Made by a program: the position numbers and the translations under genes
Source: Sympetrum striolatum
Lineage: Eukaryota > Arthropoda > Insecta > Odonata > Libellulidae
Length of the DNA: 64,000 nucleotides
Direction of reading: 5' to 3'
NCBI GenBank assembly: GCA_947579665.1
Contig: OX388348.1
Coordinates: forward strand, 620,001 to 684,000
Notes under the pieces: generated by a model
What the model was told of the DNA's origin: nothing
Seen by the model: the letters and a program-made list of their open reading frames with translations, nothing else
The model's database searches: none
Part shown: one piece after another, positions 10,521 through 22,057 of the stretch
Position numbering within the stretch: position 1 is the stretch's first letter
Layout of the letters: each line of letters opens with the position of its first letter

Positions 10521-11641
10521 TCTATTATATATAGATGCTTCTCCGGATTCATTCATATATATAGATAGATAGGATACAAATTCACAGCCTAAACCACATA
10601 CGTGATTGAGTTCAAATTTTTACTGCGTATTGGCCATAACAATTAACCACCAGAAAAATTGTGATTTTGAACCTCAGTGTCATGGGTTCGATTCCAGAGG
10701 GCCCCAAAGTCCCGATTTTTCCCATTTAAATGCATTGCTTAGATTTTCGGGAATTTTTAAAAAATACTTCCCGGATAGGTAGAGAATCGAAACTCTAGGA
10801 GCCTTTATATATGGCCATGATCTATCGAAAACATAAATGAGTTTTACTGAAAATATCCTGGGTTCGATGCTACGTCAAGGCAAAAATTGGCCGTTTAAAA
10901 TGCATTGTGGTGATTTTTAAGATTTTTTTTTGACCCTTTCCCGATGGCATGGAAACTTGAAATTCGGCATGGAGTTGTAGATCATTAATATATTTCCTAA
11001 TCAAATTTTACGTATTCACTGATAGTCCTTGGTTCGATCCCAGAGAGCCATTTACATTCCTCAATGCATTTCTTATGGAGATAACAGAATTAGGTTTTAG
11101 GTACTTCCCGGCATAATATCGACTTCAAACTTTGTATGAAATAAGATTAAGTCCTAATAAATCATACTGAGCATTCACAATTACCAATATTTCCTGGGTT
11201 CGACACCAGGCGTCTCTACAATCAGTAAATTATCCGATTTTTAAGAATTAATTTGAACCCCTTCCCAATAATATTAAAACATGAAATTAGTCATATAGAT
11301 AGAGAACATAGATACATTTCAAAATCATGTTTTAGATTTCCTAAATAGTCCTTGGTTCGAATCCAGAGAGCCATCTACATTCGTGAATAGTAGGACGTCG
11401 TTTCATGCAGTTGCAGTCAATATTTCTGCTTGAATTTTTACACATAGTTAGAGATGGTGTTCTTCTGTTGTGCTGCATAGTAGGTTCACCAGTAAGACCC
11501 GGGTTTGATGCCAGACAATGAAATTTCAGTGAATTTTAAGAAAAATTTCAATCCTTTTTTTTTTAGGACAGTCCCGATATGATGCCGATATGAAATTAGT
11601 ATTGCCGATCTGCTTTCAGTATGCAAGCTACATTTTACTCG
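10521..11641 (+). mobile_element. Non-autonomous Helitron (HINE-like), copy 2, with empty site in unit B
   Basis: The host reads ...CAAACTTTA before and TACTTCATATAAATC after. Unit B has CAAACTTTATACTTCATA without interruption (junction 44,898/44,899). The element therefore inserted between A and T with no duplication, starts TCTATTATATATAGATGC and ends TTTTACTCG, with hairpin-forming GCTTTCAGTATGCAAGC just inside. Six T-arm/B-box-like motifs lie at 10,685, 10,861, 11,031, 11,197, 11,354 and 11,502. No coding sequence. Confidence 0.9.
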
Positions 11642-12563
11642 TACTTCATATAAATCAAGATATTGTAACTTAGATCCCTATTTCGTCATTTGTGGACTTG
11701 ACGTACCTCACACTGCACATGCAACCTTCGCTGATCAATGAACATAATCTTCTATCTTGTATGTGTTCGTTATTTGACTTTTTTCACCTTCAGTTTTAAG
11801 TTTTTACGGATATTGAAACCAGAAGTCAGAAGGGGTATCAAGTTTTTATACCACGAATAATTTTGGCACTCATTGAAACTACCTTTTACTTTGAAGAGAC
11901 GCCAGCTTCACTTAATATTGGCAATAACTATTAAAAAGTCACGAGAGCAGACATTTGATCATGTAGGTGTGTATTTATAACATGAGGTTTCTTCTCAGTT
12001 AAATGTGGCAGTTTCAAGAGCACAAAATAAAAATTATTTAAAAATCAAAGTAAATACACAAGGTAGACTATTAAGAGATTCGAAAACATTTACAAGAAAC
12101 ATCACGTTAATAGAATTGTTAAATTAAACACAAATTTAATCTAAAGAAACAATATTAATGTTTGTTGTCCATTAATATAAAACAAAACAATTCTCATAAG
12201 TCATAATAATAAGCATTTTATACTAATTCTGATTTAAGCTATCTAAACATGATTATCATATAATATACAAACAAATTAATTTACAATATTTACTATTGCA
12301 AATTTATTTGCAACAGGTTGACAAATAATTATCTAACTACATAAATAACTATTAAAAAACAATTAACATATAAATAGAAATGAGACAGCATAAATATATG
12401 GATTAATTTAACCCCAAAGAAAATAAAAAATTATTTTGATCACATTTTTGGTCGAAGCTAAGAGATAATTGGGGAAAATGGGTCAAAATGAACTTTAACC
12501 TGTGCGCTTCTTCGATAGTATATACCAACATCAATTACATATGTATAGACGCTTCTCTGGATA
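11642..12563. other. Noncoding duplicated DNA
   Basis: AT-rich, collinear with unit B 44,899-45,650 and 47,043-47,089. No gene recognised. Unit B carries a 1.4-kb insertion at the position equivalent to about 12,520. Confidence 0.4.
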
Positions 12564-14733
12564 TCTATTATACATAGATCCTTCTCCGGATTCATTCATA
12601 TACATAGATAGATAGGATACTAATTCAGAGGCTAAACCACAAGCTTCATTGACTTGAAAGTTTTACGACGTATTGGCCATAACGTGTAACCGTCAGAAAA
12701 ATTGCGATTTTGATCCTCAGTGTCATGGGTTCGATTTCAGAGGGCCCCAAAGTCCCGATTTTTTTCATTTAAATGCATTGCTTTGATTTTACGGAATTTT
12801 TAAAAAATACTTCCCGGATAGGTAGAGAATCAAAACTCTAGGAGCCTATATATATGGTCAGGAACTATCGAGAACAATACAGACTTTAACGGAAAATATC
12901 CTAAGTTCGATGCTAGGAGGATGCAAAAATCGGCCGTTTAAAATACATTGAGGTAGTTTATCATTATTTTTACTTTCTCCATATACGAAGTATAGAGAAA
13001 GTATTGTTTTCATGAAAAAAATCGACTTCGAGATTTCAACGGAAATACATGTTTTGGGGTCCCTAGAACACGTTTTGACCATTTTCGGAATGATGTCTGT
13101 GTGTATGTGTGTGTGTGTGTGTCTGTGATTGTGGGCGCTCTAACGTAAAAACTATTAATAGTATCAATACCAAAATTCATATATAGTACTGTGGTGTGTG
13201 CTGTCAGAGTTGATTAGTTTTTGGAGTAAATTGGTTAACCGGAAGTCGAGCTTCATTCATCAAAGCTCATTTCCGGTTTTCACAATATCTCCGTAAATAT
13301 GATATATAGGTATATTGTATACCTTATAAAAGTTTTAGATAATGTTATTTACTATAACTTTTGAATTTAACATATTTTTGTATCACCGGTTGATTAGGAG
13401 TTATTCGTGAAATACCGATAAACCGGAGGTAGCTGTTATGTACTTTGTGGGCGCTCTAACATGAAACCTATTAGTTGGATCGACACCAAATTTCAAATAA
13501 AGCATTTTGGTTGGTGTTGTTAGAGTTGATTAGTTTTTGGAGTAAATCGGTTAACCGGAAGTCGAGCTTCATTTTTCAAAGCTCATTTCCGGTTTTCGAA
13601 ATATCTCCATAAATATTATATTTAGGTATAAACTATTATTTTAAAAAGTTTTAGAAAATTGCATTTACTATAACTTTTGTATGAAACATATTTTTGTATC
13701 ACTGATTGTGTAGAAGTTATTTATGAAATACTGATAAACCGGAAGTTGCTGATTATGTACGTTGTGGGCGCTCCGGGCGCTGGGGCGAAAGGCCATTTCA
13801 TCGCTTTTCATCGAACATGTCCCGAAAAACATAATTTATAATGCTTGTGACGTAAAAGATAATATGATATAAATTAATCATTCATCTTCCAAGTTTAGAT
13901 TGAATATAGAGTTCGAAAATACTGTCGTAGATAAATATTTACATCTTATACATGGAGAAAGTCATGTGCTGGCCACATCAGATTTTTTTTGATGCACTTA
14001 TCAAAATGATAGCATGTTCATGCTTATATGGAAGATGTATATTGAGTATAGGTTTCTAAAAAAAATTCAGATAAGACTGTACTGTTCCTGGGTTCGATTT
14101 TGGGGCACATTAAAATTTCTCTCATAAGGAATATAGGGGGAAAAGTAGGACGTCTTTTGAGGCAGTTGCACCTAATATTTCTGCCTGAATTTTCATACAT
14201 AGTTAGAGATGGTAATCTTCTGTTGTGCTGCATAGAAAGTATTACCAGAAAGACCCCGGCTCGAAGCCAGACGGTAAATATATTCCCCATTTAAAATACA
14301 TTGTGTTTGTTTTCATTATTTGTTTTGATGTACTTATCGAAAAAATAGGAAGTTCTTGCTTAACTAGAAGATGTATATTAAGACTCGGTTTAAGAAAAAA
14401 ATTAAATAGGATAATGCTGTTCCTGGGATCGATGCCAGAGCATATTAAAATTTCTCAGATAAGGAATATATGTGAAAAGTAGGAAGTTGTTTGAGGCAGT
14501 TGCAGCAAATATTTCTGCATGAATTTTCACACATAGTTAGAGATTGTTATCTACTGTTGTGCTGCATAGTTAGTTCACCAGGAAGACCTGGGTTCGGTGC
14601 CAGATGATTACATTGCAGTGAATTTTAAGAATATTTACAAACGTTCTTTTCTTTTGAGGACCGTCCCGATAATTTGCCGACATGAAATTAATTTTGTGTA
14701 TCTGCTTGCATTATGCAAGCTATATTTTACTCC
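12564..14733 (+). mobile_element. Non-autonomous Helitron, copy 3, with nested insertion and empty site in unit B
   Basis: The host reads CTTCTCTGGATA before and TACTTATGTATACGGG after. Unit B has CTTCTCTGGATATACTTATA uninterrupted (junction 47,089/47,090). The element starts TCTATTATACATAGATCC and ends TTTTACTCC, with a TTGCATTATGCAA palindrome before the end. About 1 kb of the 2,170 bp is a nested repeat (12,971-13,980). B-box-like motifs remain near 12,728, 12,903, 14,088, 14,257, 14,425 and 14,592, so the six-motif layout is kept. Confidence 0.88.
12971..13980. mobile_element. Nested 1-kb element with tandem 310-bp units
   Basis: It interrupts the 'cattattttttttgatgcactt' segment seen in other Helitron copies. 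The left end carries a hairpin, TACTTTCTCC...GAGAAAGTA, and the right end TGGAGAAAGTCATGTGCTGG; ACTTTCTCCAT is inverted at the two ends. Inside are two head-to-tail units of about 310 bp, each from GTGGGCGCTCTAAC to the next, with GTT-AACCGGAAGTCGAGC and CTCATTTCCGGTTTTC in each, plus the start of a third at 13,764. A TG dinucleotide run lies at 13,095-13,122. Noncoding. Confidence 0.65.
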
Positions 14734-14759
14734 TACTTATGTATACGGGATCAAAATTC

Positions 14760-15060
14760 TTACCATGTTCCACAGTGTCATCACTTCTAATTTTTACGTC
14801 GCACTGGCCATAGCGATTAACCGCCACAAAAATTCAGATTTTTTCCCTCACTACCAAGAGTTCGATTCCAGAAGGCCCCCAAATCCCAATTTTTTCCACA
14901 AAAATGCATTTCAGGGATTTTTGGAAACATTTTGAAGCACTTCCCAGCAAATTAGAGAGTTAAAATTCGAGGAATAGCAGAAAGCCGTGCATATCCAATG
15001 AAAACATCAAAGACATCTCCAAAGATTATCCTTGATTTGACGCTAGGTCATAGGAAATAT
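14760..15060 (+). mobile_element. Old Helitron 5'-half fragment
   Basis: It contains 'ggccatagcgattaaccgcc', 'gagttcgattccagaaggcc' and 'ttcccagcaaattagagag', diverged versions of the 5' blocks of the other copies. Both ends are missing. Confidence 0.5.
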
Positions 15061-17350
15061 TCTACATATGAAATGAACGTAATGTTTGTTTTTAGCGTTA
15101 GCAAGCTATATTTCATTTTCAAAATTACATAGGTGATGATGGACAGAGGGAATACAGACTAGAGATGGATGCCGCGCCAATTACACCAGCCGCTGACAAT
15201 ATCGGGCACGCTGCCGCCGCCGAAGAAATAACTACGGCACGCCGCCACCAATAAAATTTTCGTGGTTTGGATTTAAAAACGAAGTCCCACAGTCGCAAAT
15301 ATGCTGACAAGTAGTTGGAAGAGATACGCTTTGAACTGATAGAACACATCTCGGGATTTCCACGAGGGTGCTGAGTTATACGTGATATCGATACGTGTTA
15401 CAATTAGGCCGCTTGTACACGTGCTGGCAAAATCGGTGCCGGTGCAAGAGTTGAGGACCACTCAACGGGCAGGAGTCACTGTACAATGAGTCACACCAGA
15501 AGGTGACGTTCAATTGACAAGTGTGCCTTTCCCAGGCAGGGTACACTTCACTCAGGCGGCTATCACTTAACGCATAGTTTTACTCACGTATAAGCAGTTT
15601 TATAATTTTCGGAAACTTGTTTCTTATTATCAGACATAAGTTTTGAGGGAATTATAAATTATAATATAATATCTTATTCGTAAACAAAGTTATTAATTTT
15701 AAATAAATGAAAAAGCTATTTATTGTCTGTCTTTCCATTATAGTTAATTGAGTTTTGAGTTGAATAAAACTTAAACAAGAATGTCCACAGAAAAACAAGT
15801 CCCATCAAATTTTAGCTTGCTATATTTCATGTGTAACTATGTAATAGATATTTTTTTTAAATCTTTTTGGTACTTCCGCAGTCAGAAATAAATAAGTTCC
15901 CGTTTTTTCGCGCTCTCAAACAGAGCGCCCAATTTGAAAATGATATCTCATAATATATTAATTTAATTAACAAAATATTGCGGTATATATTTTTAATCAA
16001 AATTTAAAATTGAATTATATTTCCTTGCCACCTGAAAAAATTGTTACCGATTATGTAAAACAACTATTTCTCAGTAATGAAAGTAGTTACGATTGCTAAC
16101 TTGGTTTCGGTACCCAGCTCTTGGTAGAATATTTCATAATACGTATATATAATAACATATTTTATACGTTATATAATTCATACAATACATTGTGGAAGAT
16201 GTAACTTCTGAAATGTATGTTCGCTTTCGAATGTTTATTATAGAAAATAGGGGTTTAAAATAACACAAATAAAATTCAGTCTTTCTCAGATTACTATCTC
16301 GCTGGATGTTTTTAATGAATGAAGTATAGCGAAAAGTAGCAAGGAACAACATTTTTTAAAGCATTTTTCTTAAACTTCTCGACATTCCCTTCAAAATTTT
16401 CAGGATGTATTCACCCAGAATATTTACCAGGAAATTTAAAAGTATCGAAAAAATCATAAAAGGAAGCAAATTATAAAGAATAAGAACTTCGTTTCTGAAA
16501 TGAGAGCGAGTATTCGAAGAACAAGTACAAACAAATTTGATACGAATTTCCAAATTTTAAATTTTAAATATTTTTCTTTTCTTATTTTTCTTGTAAATAT
16601 GATGATAATTAACTAAAATTAAATTTCACTGAACAGTTTTCAATTACTGTATCTCCATGTGGTAGAATATTAAAATTAATTTAGGCTAACTTTCTCTTTC
16701 AACGCCTATACTTCTACTACTTGCATCAATCTCTCTTATGAACGTGGGGCCGTTTGAGATACGTTGGGCTATAGTAATGGCAAGTAATGTTTATTCATTA
16801 TGCATCATAATTTATGTGAATACTTTGATAAAAGCCATCTTGAACATACATGTAAACCAAAATGTTAACTCCAACAAGAGAATTTTCTTCATTGGGTACA
16901 ACAGTGTTTTCCTGGATTACCTTCAATTCCTAATAATTGAAGCATCTTTTGATTTATAAAAGAACGTCTAATCCAGAGTTCTAAAACATTATAATCGATT
17001 TGAATATATTTATTAGAACATTGTGTATTCCCACAACCAGCACTCCCATTGAGAGGAGTTTTAGTATATGAGGGCTCACTCTCAACGATAAGAAAAGCAG
17101 ACTAGAGCCACAGAGATTGAATAAAATGGTATTCATCCATGACAACTATGCGTTGTGCAAAGATTTTGTTGACAGAGTGTAACCTACTGCTGAATGTTAT
17201 TAATATATTTATTTTAAACTCCTCTCTTTCATTCATTTGCTTAGTATTCTTTTAGTTTGTTTAAACTTAAATGTTTTGATTTGCGTTCATCATTTATACA
17301 TTTTTTATTTTCTGGAAATTTCAATTGAATGTCTATTCCTGGATTCCATA
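15061..17350. other. Unit A-only DNA, no gene recognised
   Basis: This is absent between 47,110 and 47,130 of unit B, so it was inserted in A or deleted from B. A GC-richer stretch at 15,140-15,560 includes 'gctgccgccgccgaag' and 'accagccgctgacaat', related to the 21,790-21,900 sequence, and is probably a repeat. The rest is AT-rich with only short chance frames. Confidence 0.35.
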
Positions 17351-18096
17351 CTTGAAAAATGTGGTGTTAAAACTAATTCACAACAATAGTACATCCATTT
17401 ATCGACATTCTGCTGGCTATTTGTGCCCAATTTGTGATACCACTCTTTAAACGTTCTTAATGTAGCGTAATTATAAGAAGCATGCTTTTGTGAAAATAAG
17501 GAAAGCAACATATTGCCAAATTAACCCCTTTACGGGGCAGAGCGAGCTAGAATCGAAAAATGCTGGCCATGAATAAGAAAATATTTTTTGAGTGTGAACT
17601 TTGAAACTTCGCATTGCCATACCTCAATAAGTTCTGCATATAATATTCCCGGACAGCTTATGTGAGCTCGTTTTCCTTAAATCGGAGGGTCCGAGAGAGG
17701 ATAAGAGAAAGAAATATAACTTAAAAGACATGTTGCATGAAGTGAGTATTTCACCAACAGAAGCTAATTCAGAGATCTGATGGATGTGATGCAATAATTC
17801 AAATATTCAACTGCGATCACTTAAAAAATTATCATTAAGCTCAAGGGTTGATTATTTAACGCTGTATTGATTTTTTCCGGATGATTTTGCTAATTTGGGT
17901 TTGGTTTGAGGCTGAAGAATTTTGCAAAAAATCTAAACCTGGAATAATTCGTGAATTTCGGTAAATTTTGACCTGTAAAATTTTAATAGGGAAAAATCAG
18001 CGTAAATAATTTGGTAGTAATAGGCAGGATTTATTCGAAAATTGCCAGTAAGTAAGACCGCACTCGAGAAAAAGGATTTTTCTTCCAGGTTTTTTT
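17351..18096. other. Noncoding duplicated DNA
   Basis: Collinear with 47,130-47,855. No domain or splice pattern is seen. Confidence 0.4.
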
Positions 18097-18958
18097 CGAT
18101 TCTAGCCACGCCCCTGAAGCTCTCCTATGCTGACTGTACAATCGGCTGACGCCCTTAATGTCCGCAGCCGCGAGATGGCAGCACTGAAGCTCGCCCTTTA
18201 AAACCATAATCTCATATGGAGTAAACGGAAAAAACAGCACGATTATGATACTTTTTCCCTCTTTTTCCTTGCAGGAGTAGTATATACCAAAGATGGAATT
18301 CAGAGTTAGTGATTTATCCATTAATGAGTACTTAAAACAATTGAATAAAATGGGCAAATTAGTAAATCCGAAGAATAAGTGCAGGTTGCCTTCAGGGCAC
18401 AACACAAGTAACTTCGTCGCTGTGAAAACATTATTCGAAGATCAGCGAAGTGCAATGTATTCTGCTACACAGAAAATAATTGATCCTTAATAAATTACCA
18501 ACGTTACATCTACTTTGAACTAGGCCTTTTAAAACGAGAATCGCAGGATGTACATGGGTGGTCTGAAAAGTTTCCGACATTTCAACATTTCTTGACACGT
18601 TTTCTGAAGATATCTGAAAAATCTGGGGTTGGAAAATTTTCAGAGCACCCTCGTATATACATTTCCTGAAAAAAAAGTTCCCAGAAATAGTCTCCAGGAA
18701 AAGAGGAAACAGTCAAATATTGTTGAAACATACATAAATCCGAAAGTATCAAATTTTAATGACTGGCGTGGACTGCATTTTATCTTGAGGAGGCTGAAAT
18801 GTGAAGTTAGGTTATACAAGAGTGGTATAAAAAATTTATTGACCAAACATTAAGTTTTAGACAGTTTCACAATTTTACTTTTCGATGCACTTTCTTTAAA
18901 TTTATAAACTTTACATGCTGTCTAATCCTCATAGTTACATTTTATTTTATTATATATG

Positions 18959-19285
18959 CTATGATTTCACTTCCGTGCATGGGAAAGTTATCTCTTCATC
19001 ACCTTCAAGTAACTCTGTAATTATGCACTCAAGCACATCATTTGACTCACAGTGCTTTACAAATTGTTCCTCCTCTTTGAGGATGAAAGTATGAAGGTTT
19101 ACATTAGGATGAACCAAACCACCCATACTTTTCATATTTGTTAACTTTGCTACTGGATGGCAAGAGAATGCCCCGGATGAATTAATGCTGCCTGGCAAAC
19201 AGCACACTTGCTGTGTTTCTTTATCTGGTGCAATACAACGATGACCAGGCATTTTTAAGATTAAGGATATCTTAAAATATATCAA
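18959..19285 (-). pseudogene. P-element/THAP9-like transposase C-terminal fragment
   Basis: The minus-strand frame of 108 codons contains 'LTNMKSMGGLVHPNVNLHTF' followed by 'EEEQFVKHC'. P-element-type transposases have a C-terminal 'lt..K..GGL..Ps....i...E..f' segment, and the fit is reasonable but short. There is no THAP domain or catalytic core nearby in any frame I could follow, so it is a remnant if the assignment is right. It lies inside the long-armed insertion 18,107-21,644. Confidence 0.42.
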
Positions 19286-19403
19286 AAGTCTTTAAGCGCA
19301 GTAACCACAGTGAAGATCTCCAACTCACACAACGTGGTCGCACTTTCCAACTTACATCAACATTACCGTAGGAAGGGTTGACTTCGGCCACGCGTGCACT
19401 AGA

Positions 19404-20365
19404 GGTCTGCATGGGCCAAAAATTTCAACCCAAGCCCGGCCCGGCCGCTGTTGAGCCCGAGCCCGGCCCGGCCCGAACGTAGAAACAGTACATTTATTTC
19501 ACTTCTTCAGCAATGCCAAAATATATAGAAACTAAATTAAATGAAAATTAATCAATGATTTCGTACTTTTTTGTCATAGAAGTTTTAATTTATTTTGTAA
19601 GTGATTGTACTGAATAAATGATAATAATAAAAATAAATAATGTTAGCAAGTAAATGATAATTTGTTCTGAAAAAAGGACAGTAATTTCATGTCATGATGG
19701 TCTTCAGCGAAAAAAGTTGTCAAACATATGTCCAGGGGCATTTTACGAAAAAACATCACTTGATAAGTATCTACATTGCAGTAATTTACATTGTATGATA
19801 TGGCTGGTGGTCGCACAAAGGCTCCGTCATATGCTAATTACATAATAAACACTTATCTGAATAAGTAAATGGCTAGTAGAAGCGTTTCGGTTAATAGATT
19901 CTATATTTCTACTCATTAAATAAAATTCCGATATTAGAAGTATACGTTGCTATAAATAAGGTTAGGTTGTTAGTGACGCTTTAAAATATTGTTCTCCCTT
20001 CTATCGGGTTGATCAACGCTATCTAATCTAACGGTGAAAACCTTAACTTTTGATTCAAAAATCACTGTGGCTATCCATGAGAATTTTTTTGTTTACAACC
20101 TCAAACTTTCCGGGAATATTTCGTTTATTTCATTGCTGTTCTTGAAATTCAAATAAAAAGCAATATTCCACGACTGAAATATAAGTATTCATTCAATTTA
20201 CTTTCTTTTGGTACTTGTCGCGACTTCGTACGACTTCTTTTACTAATTTAATTTTGCAAAATAAACAAACCCAGTATGCGATAAAAAATAGATTTACGTG
20301 CAAACCTTATGGAAAATTATTCATGGGCCCAGGCCCGGCCCGAGCCCGATCTACTGTAAATTTGT
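19404..20365. repeat. Insertion-like segment with GC-rich (GCCCG)n blocks at both ends
   Basis: Blocks of repeated GCCCGGCCCG/GCCCGAGCCCG occur at about 19,430-19,482 and 20,322-20,351 around an AT-rich middle with no gene. Each lies next to an ATGGGCC sequence. Such compositional islands stand out from the surrounding 30-35% GC. It may be a non-autonomous element nested within the larger transposon; ends and target duplication were not resolved. Confidence 0.4.
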
Positions 20366-21654
20366 AGTATAATATCTAAAATTTCACAAAGTTGCTATTT
20401 TTTCCTGCCCTTTAGAATTTAGATTGTCTTGACATACCGCCAGTAAATCCGTCTTGCTCCTTGCAACATTGACAGTACAATTGTCATTGGGAACTAAATT
20501 GAAAATCGTGCATTCTCGAGACAAGTCAACGAAAGCTCAGTCTGTTAACTTCTCTCAGTAACACTCAACAAGATGGGAAACATTTGAAGACAATTGGAGG
20601 TCAAACAGTGCTTCTTCGTGAAAAAGAGATTAGACTAGTGGAAGTGCTGTTAAATTTTTTATGAGTATTCGTGATATCCAAATTTTAGTACAAACGTATT
20701 TCAACAGTAAAAAGTAAATGTTCAGTGCTTTGACAAAAATTCCAGAAATTGTTTGTTTTCGGAGATTCATTAGTAGAAACAAAATACTCACTCTAAAAAT
20801 TAAAAGGGTTCGAGTGACAGTGAGTAGAAGTTTAGTACAAGAATTTTTCATTCTTTTTGTTTTTGGAGGAAAACAATTAAAAAATGTAAAAAATTATTTT
20901 TCTTTTGAAAATTTATAAATAAAAAGGAAAAAGTTATTATGAGTCAATAACTTCTTATCTCAGTATCTATTAAACAAAGATTAAATATAATAATAATTAT
21001 TTAGAGATTTTAAAATATATTAATGTTCGTAATATTAGTCATATAGTTAATTTTATAGGCGATATTTAGGAAACGTATTTAGTTTTTTGTGACATTAAGT
21101 CACCCCATCGGTTGGGGCGCCTAAGGCCTCTATTCTTTATTTTTCAAACAAATTCCGTTGCTTACGAAATTTTTTAGATACTATTTGCATGAATAAGAAT
21201 TACCTTCATGTAATTTAAATTTTCTGAGCATAGAGAATGTAATTGAATACAGAAATTCACCCCATTCTACGGTACGGTTCGTCTCATTTCAGTGATTTAC
21301 AAAGAATATTTTTACGGCGACAAAGTTACCTGTGTTTTGCACATAAGGCAAGCACCTTTTCTTCGGATTTGCTTATTTGTCCGTCTTATTCAAATGTTTT
21401 GTATTTAATTCAAAAGTACCTATTGATGGATAAAACAATTACTCTTAATTCCATCTTTGGTAAATATTACTCTTTATTACATATGTATCATAATCGTGCT
21501 TTTTCACCATTTACTCCATATAAGATTATGGTTTCAAAGGGCGAACTTCAGTGCTGCCATCTCGCTGCTACCATTTCGCAGTTGGGGACATTAAGGGAGC
21601 CAAAAAATTTCAGCAGCTTCCAGTCCTATACTTTCTAAGTTTGTGATTCTAGCC

Positions 21655-21915
21655 CATTGTGCTGCGTATTCAAGATAGCTCTACATTGTCATTATTGGTT
21701 TGATATAATTGTAATAATGTACTCTCAGATATTCGAGTTATTCGCCTTTATCTCTGCCGTATAGGAACGAAGTTTTACTCGCCGCCGGTTAAGCAATGCC
21801 GCCACAGAAGATTAAGCAGTCAGAGTTCACGCCGTTACGCCATTGGCTTCATGATCCGCCTACACCGCCGCTGACAAAAATTATAACGGTGCCCATGTCT
21901 AGTCCAAATGATACC
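21655..21915. other. Duplicated noncoding DNA with GC-rich repeat
   Basis: It is collinear with unit B 47,855-48,120. It contains 'gccgccggttaagcaatgcc' and 'gtgcccatgtctagtcc', motifs also found in altered form near 15,150. No gene. Confidence 0.35.
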
Positions 21916-22057
21916 GGGAAGGTCCTGAAATAGGACTCCATAATCCTCATCTGAAATGCATAAGGTAATGTCAAGGAAATCTAAAACACGTTTTTGAAAT
22001 GTATCTATGATTCTATCTATATGCCGAATTTCAAGTTTCTATATTATTGGGAAGGGG
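21916..22057 (-). mobile_element. Helitron fragment, part 1, split by the RTE LINE
   Basis: It matches the minus-strand Helitron sequence at 27,425-27,590 ('ggtcctgaaata', 'aaaacacgttttt', 'tttctatattattg'). Homology stops where the LINE endonuclease frame begins. The other end of the same copy is probably the 5' terminus at 27,146-27,176. Unit B has the same arrangement at about 48,125-48,290. Confidence 0.6.

Larger units (their letters stand above)
18107..21644. mobile_element. 3.5-kb DNA transposon with long inverted arms and 10-bp target duplication
   Basis: The sequence is flanked by GATTCTAGCC at 18,097-18,106 and 21,645-21,654. Unit B has one diverged copy (GATTCTAGCT near 47,854), the empty site. 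Inverted arms of about 250-300 bp (about 18,145-18,410 and 21,325-21,610) share GAGATGGCAGCACTGAAG and 'accataatctcatatgga'-type blocks. The very terminal 35-50 bases of the two ends do not match. A P-element-like fragment lies inside. Long arms with a 10-bp duplication would also suit a MULE, so the superfamily is open. Confidence 0.65.

Noticed and set aside
13095..13122. TG-repeat as a regulatory element
   Set aside because: Simple microsatellite within a transposon; no supporting context.
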